A model generated the notes under the pieces. The model was not told the origin of the DNA and ran no database searches. It saw nothing but the letters and a program-made list of their open reading frames with translations. Positions 5,315 to 6,405 of a stretch of DNA of 6,405 nt are shown here, piece after piece (position 1 is the stretch's first letter; every line of letters starts with the position of its first letter). The position numbers and the translations under genes are program-made. Source of the stretch: Candidatus Izemoplasmatales bacterium (GTDB lineage Bacteria > Bacillota_I > Bacilli_A > Izemoplasmatales > Hujiaoplasmataceae); NCBI GenBank assembly GCA_028707415.1, contig JAQWBC010000062.1:1-6405 (forward strand), read 5' to 3'.

Positions 5315-6405
5315 GGCGTATTGATCAATTAAATTTTGATTGGTATTATTGTCCGGATTATAATTCAGAATATATTTCTAATGACTGTCCGCTTTCTGAT
5401 TTTGTAAAAATAATGCTTCCTCACACTAATAAAGTGCTTCCTTATAATAATTTCAACGAAAAAGATTATCAATTTATTTCCTCTTATAAACGAATTATAT
5501 ATATAGCAGAAAGTGACTATGGACAAAACTTAATATTGAAATTCAATGGCGTTATGACAACGGCATCCGTCTATTTAAATGAAAAGTTGGTAATGGAACA
5601 TGAAGGCGGTTTTACGCCATTTACCATTGATATTACTAATGATGTTGTATATGGTGAAAACAATTATTTATTTGTCAAGGTCGATTCGCGGGAAATTAAA
5701 GATGTTCCTCCTTTTGGAAACGTTGTTGATTATTTATGCTATGGCGGAATCTATCGTGAAGTAACCCTTTCATCGCTTCCGCCGGTGTATATCAAGGGTG
5801 GACTAATCAAAACACTTGAATCGCCGCGGTTAATCGATTCTGAAATGACACTGGATCTAAACTTATTTTTAAACCAAAACGTAGAATCTGATTATAATGT
5901 TCAGATTGCCATTAGCAAAAATCAAAATAACGTGTATACCGATACAGTCACTGGCACATTTAAAAATGTCATTCACTATAAGACGATAATCGCGAATATT
6001 GAGCGTTGGGATATAAACAATCCAGTTTTCTATAATCTTCAAGTAAACTTAATTCGTAATAACGAGATTATTGATCAATACTTAACTCGTTTTGGGTTTC
6101 GCAGTGCCGAATTCACCACCGAAGGTTTTATTCTTAATAACAAAAAAATCAAGCTAATCGGTTTAAATCGCCACCAAAGCTATCCATATGTGGGGTTTGC
6201 GATGCCCAAACGGGTTCAAGAAAAAGATGCCGATATTCTCAAATATGAATTAGGATGTAATATCGTCAGGACTTCTCATTATATGCAAAGTGATTATTTT
6301 ATTAATCGTTGTGATGAAGTCGGCTTGCTGGTATTTGAAGAAGTTCCTGGTTGGCAATACATCGGCGACGAACATTTCAAAGATTTGACGTGCCAAAACC
6401 TTCAT
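5311..6405 (+). CDS. GH2 glycoside hydrolase, beta-galactosidase-like (3' truncated by window edge)
   Basis: The frame is open from ATG 5311 to the last base, giving 365 codons of a gene that continues outside the window. The ATG overlaps the alpha-galactosidase stop (ATGA), and AAAGAGG at 5295-5301 gives a proper ribosome site. Seen in order: an N-terminal sugar-binding jelly-roll domain (about 1-155) with LPHTNKVLPY (36-45), SVYLNEKLVMEHEGGFTPF (86-104) and YGGIYREV (144-151); an immunoglobulin-like domain (about 158-262); and the start of the TIM barrel with FGFRSAEFTTEGFILNNKK (261-279), GLNRHQSYPYVGFAMP (284-299), RTSHYMQSDYF (320-330) and DEVGLLVFEEVPGW (335-348). These are clear GH2 signatures. 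The catalytic glutamates (the NE acid/base and the nucleophile) lie beyond the edge, so activity cannot be confirmed. Beta-galactosidase is most likely given its partner, but beta-glucuronidase or another GH2 activity is possible. There is no signal peptide, so it should be cytoplasmic. Confidence 0.93.
   Translation, partial: MRRIDQLNFDWYYCPDYNSEYISNDCPLSDFVKIMLPHTNKVLPYNNFNEKDYQFISSYKRIIYIAESDYGQNLILKFNGVMTTASVYLNEKLVMEHEGGFTPFTIDITNDVVYGENNYLFVKVDSREIKDVPPFGNVVDYLCYGGIYREVTLSSLPPVYIKGGLIKTLESPRLIDSEMTLDLNLFLNQNVESDYNVQIAISKNQNNVYTDTVTGTFKNVIHYKTIIANIERWDINNPVFYNLQVNLIRNNEIIDQYLTRFGFRSAEFTTEGFILNNKKIKLIGLNRHQSYPYVGFAMPKRVQEKDADILKYELGCNIVRTSHYMQSDYFINRCDEVGLLVFEEVPGWQYIGDEHFKDLTCQNLH

Overview
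The window comes from an AT-rich bacterium (roughly 38% GC by eye, not counted). Shine-Dalgarno sites and protein families are of Firmicutes/Bacilli type. The standard code fits: every tryptophan I checked is TGG, the supported ORFs contain no in-frame TGA, and TAA, TAG and TGA all serve as stops. That argues against Mycoplasma/Spiroplasma, but it leaves Bacilli, Erysipelotrichia-like lineages or Acholeplasma-like organisms open. I cannot name a species. All genes lie on the + strand, and both ends of the window cut through a gene.

Left part (1-1991): a tight three-gene cluster. It holds the C-terminal two thirds of a Cof/YidA-type HAD phosphatase, a complete multi-spanning PAP2 phosphatase 2 bases downstream with all three catalytic motifs, and a small YcxB-like protein with two membrane helices 15 bases further on. 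These three are almost certainly co-transcribed.

Middle (1992-2944): a 134-base spacer followed by an ABC-2-type permease of the fluoroquinolone-exporter-like kind, with no ATPase gene beside it. The spacer holds a plausible sigma-A promoter, two palindromes (one a perfect 8+4+8 hairpin/operator-like element just before the permease ribosome binding site), and a short stretch that in one frame resembles the C-terminal tail of an ABC ATPase. A 72-base spacer with a very strong Shine-Dalgarno follows.

Right part (2945-6405): a cytoplasmic glycosidase pair. A complete GH36 alpha-galactosidase is followed by a GH2 beta-galactosidase-like enzyme that runs off the window, joined by a 4-base ATGA overlap. 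Together they would strip alpha- and beta-linked galactosyl (or related) units from imported oligosaccharides. The matching sugar transporter and regulator are not in the window.

I see no convincing undescribed system. The most interesting points are the ATPase-less permease with a possible fossil ATPase end, and the palindromes in front of it. No tRNA, rRNA, CRISPR, insertion sequence or clear intrinsic terminator was found.
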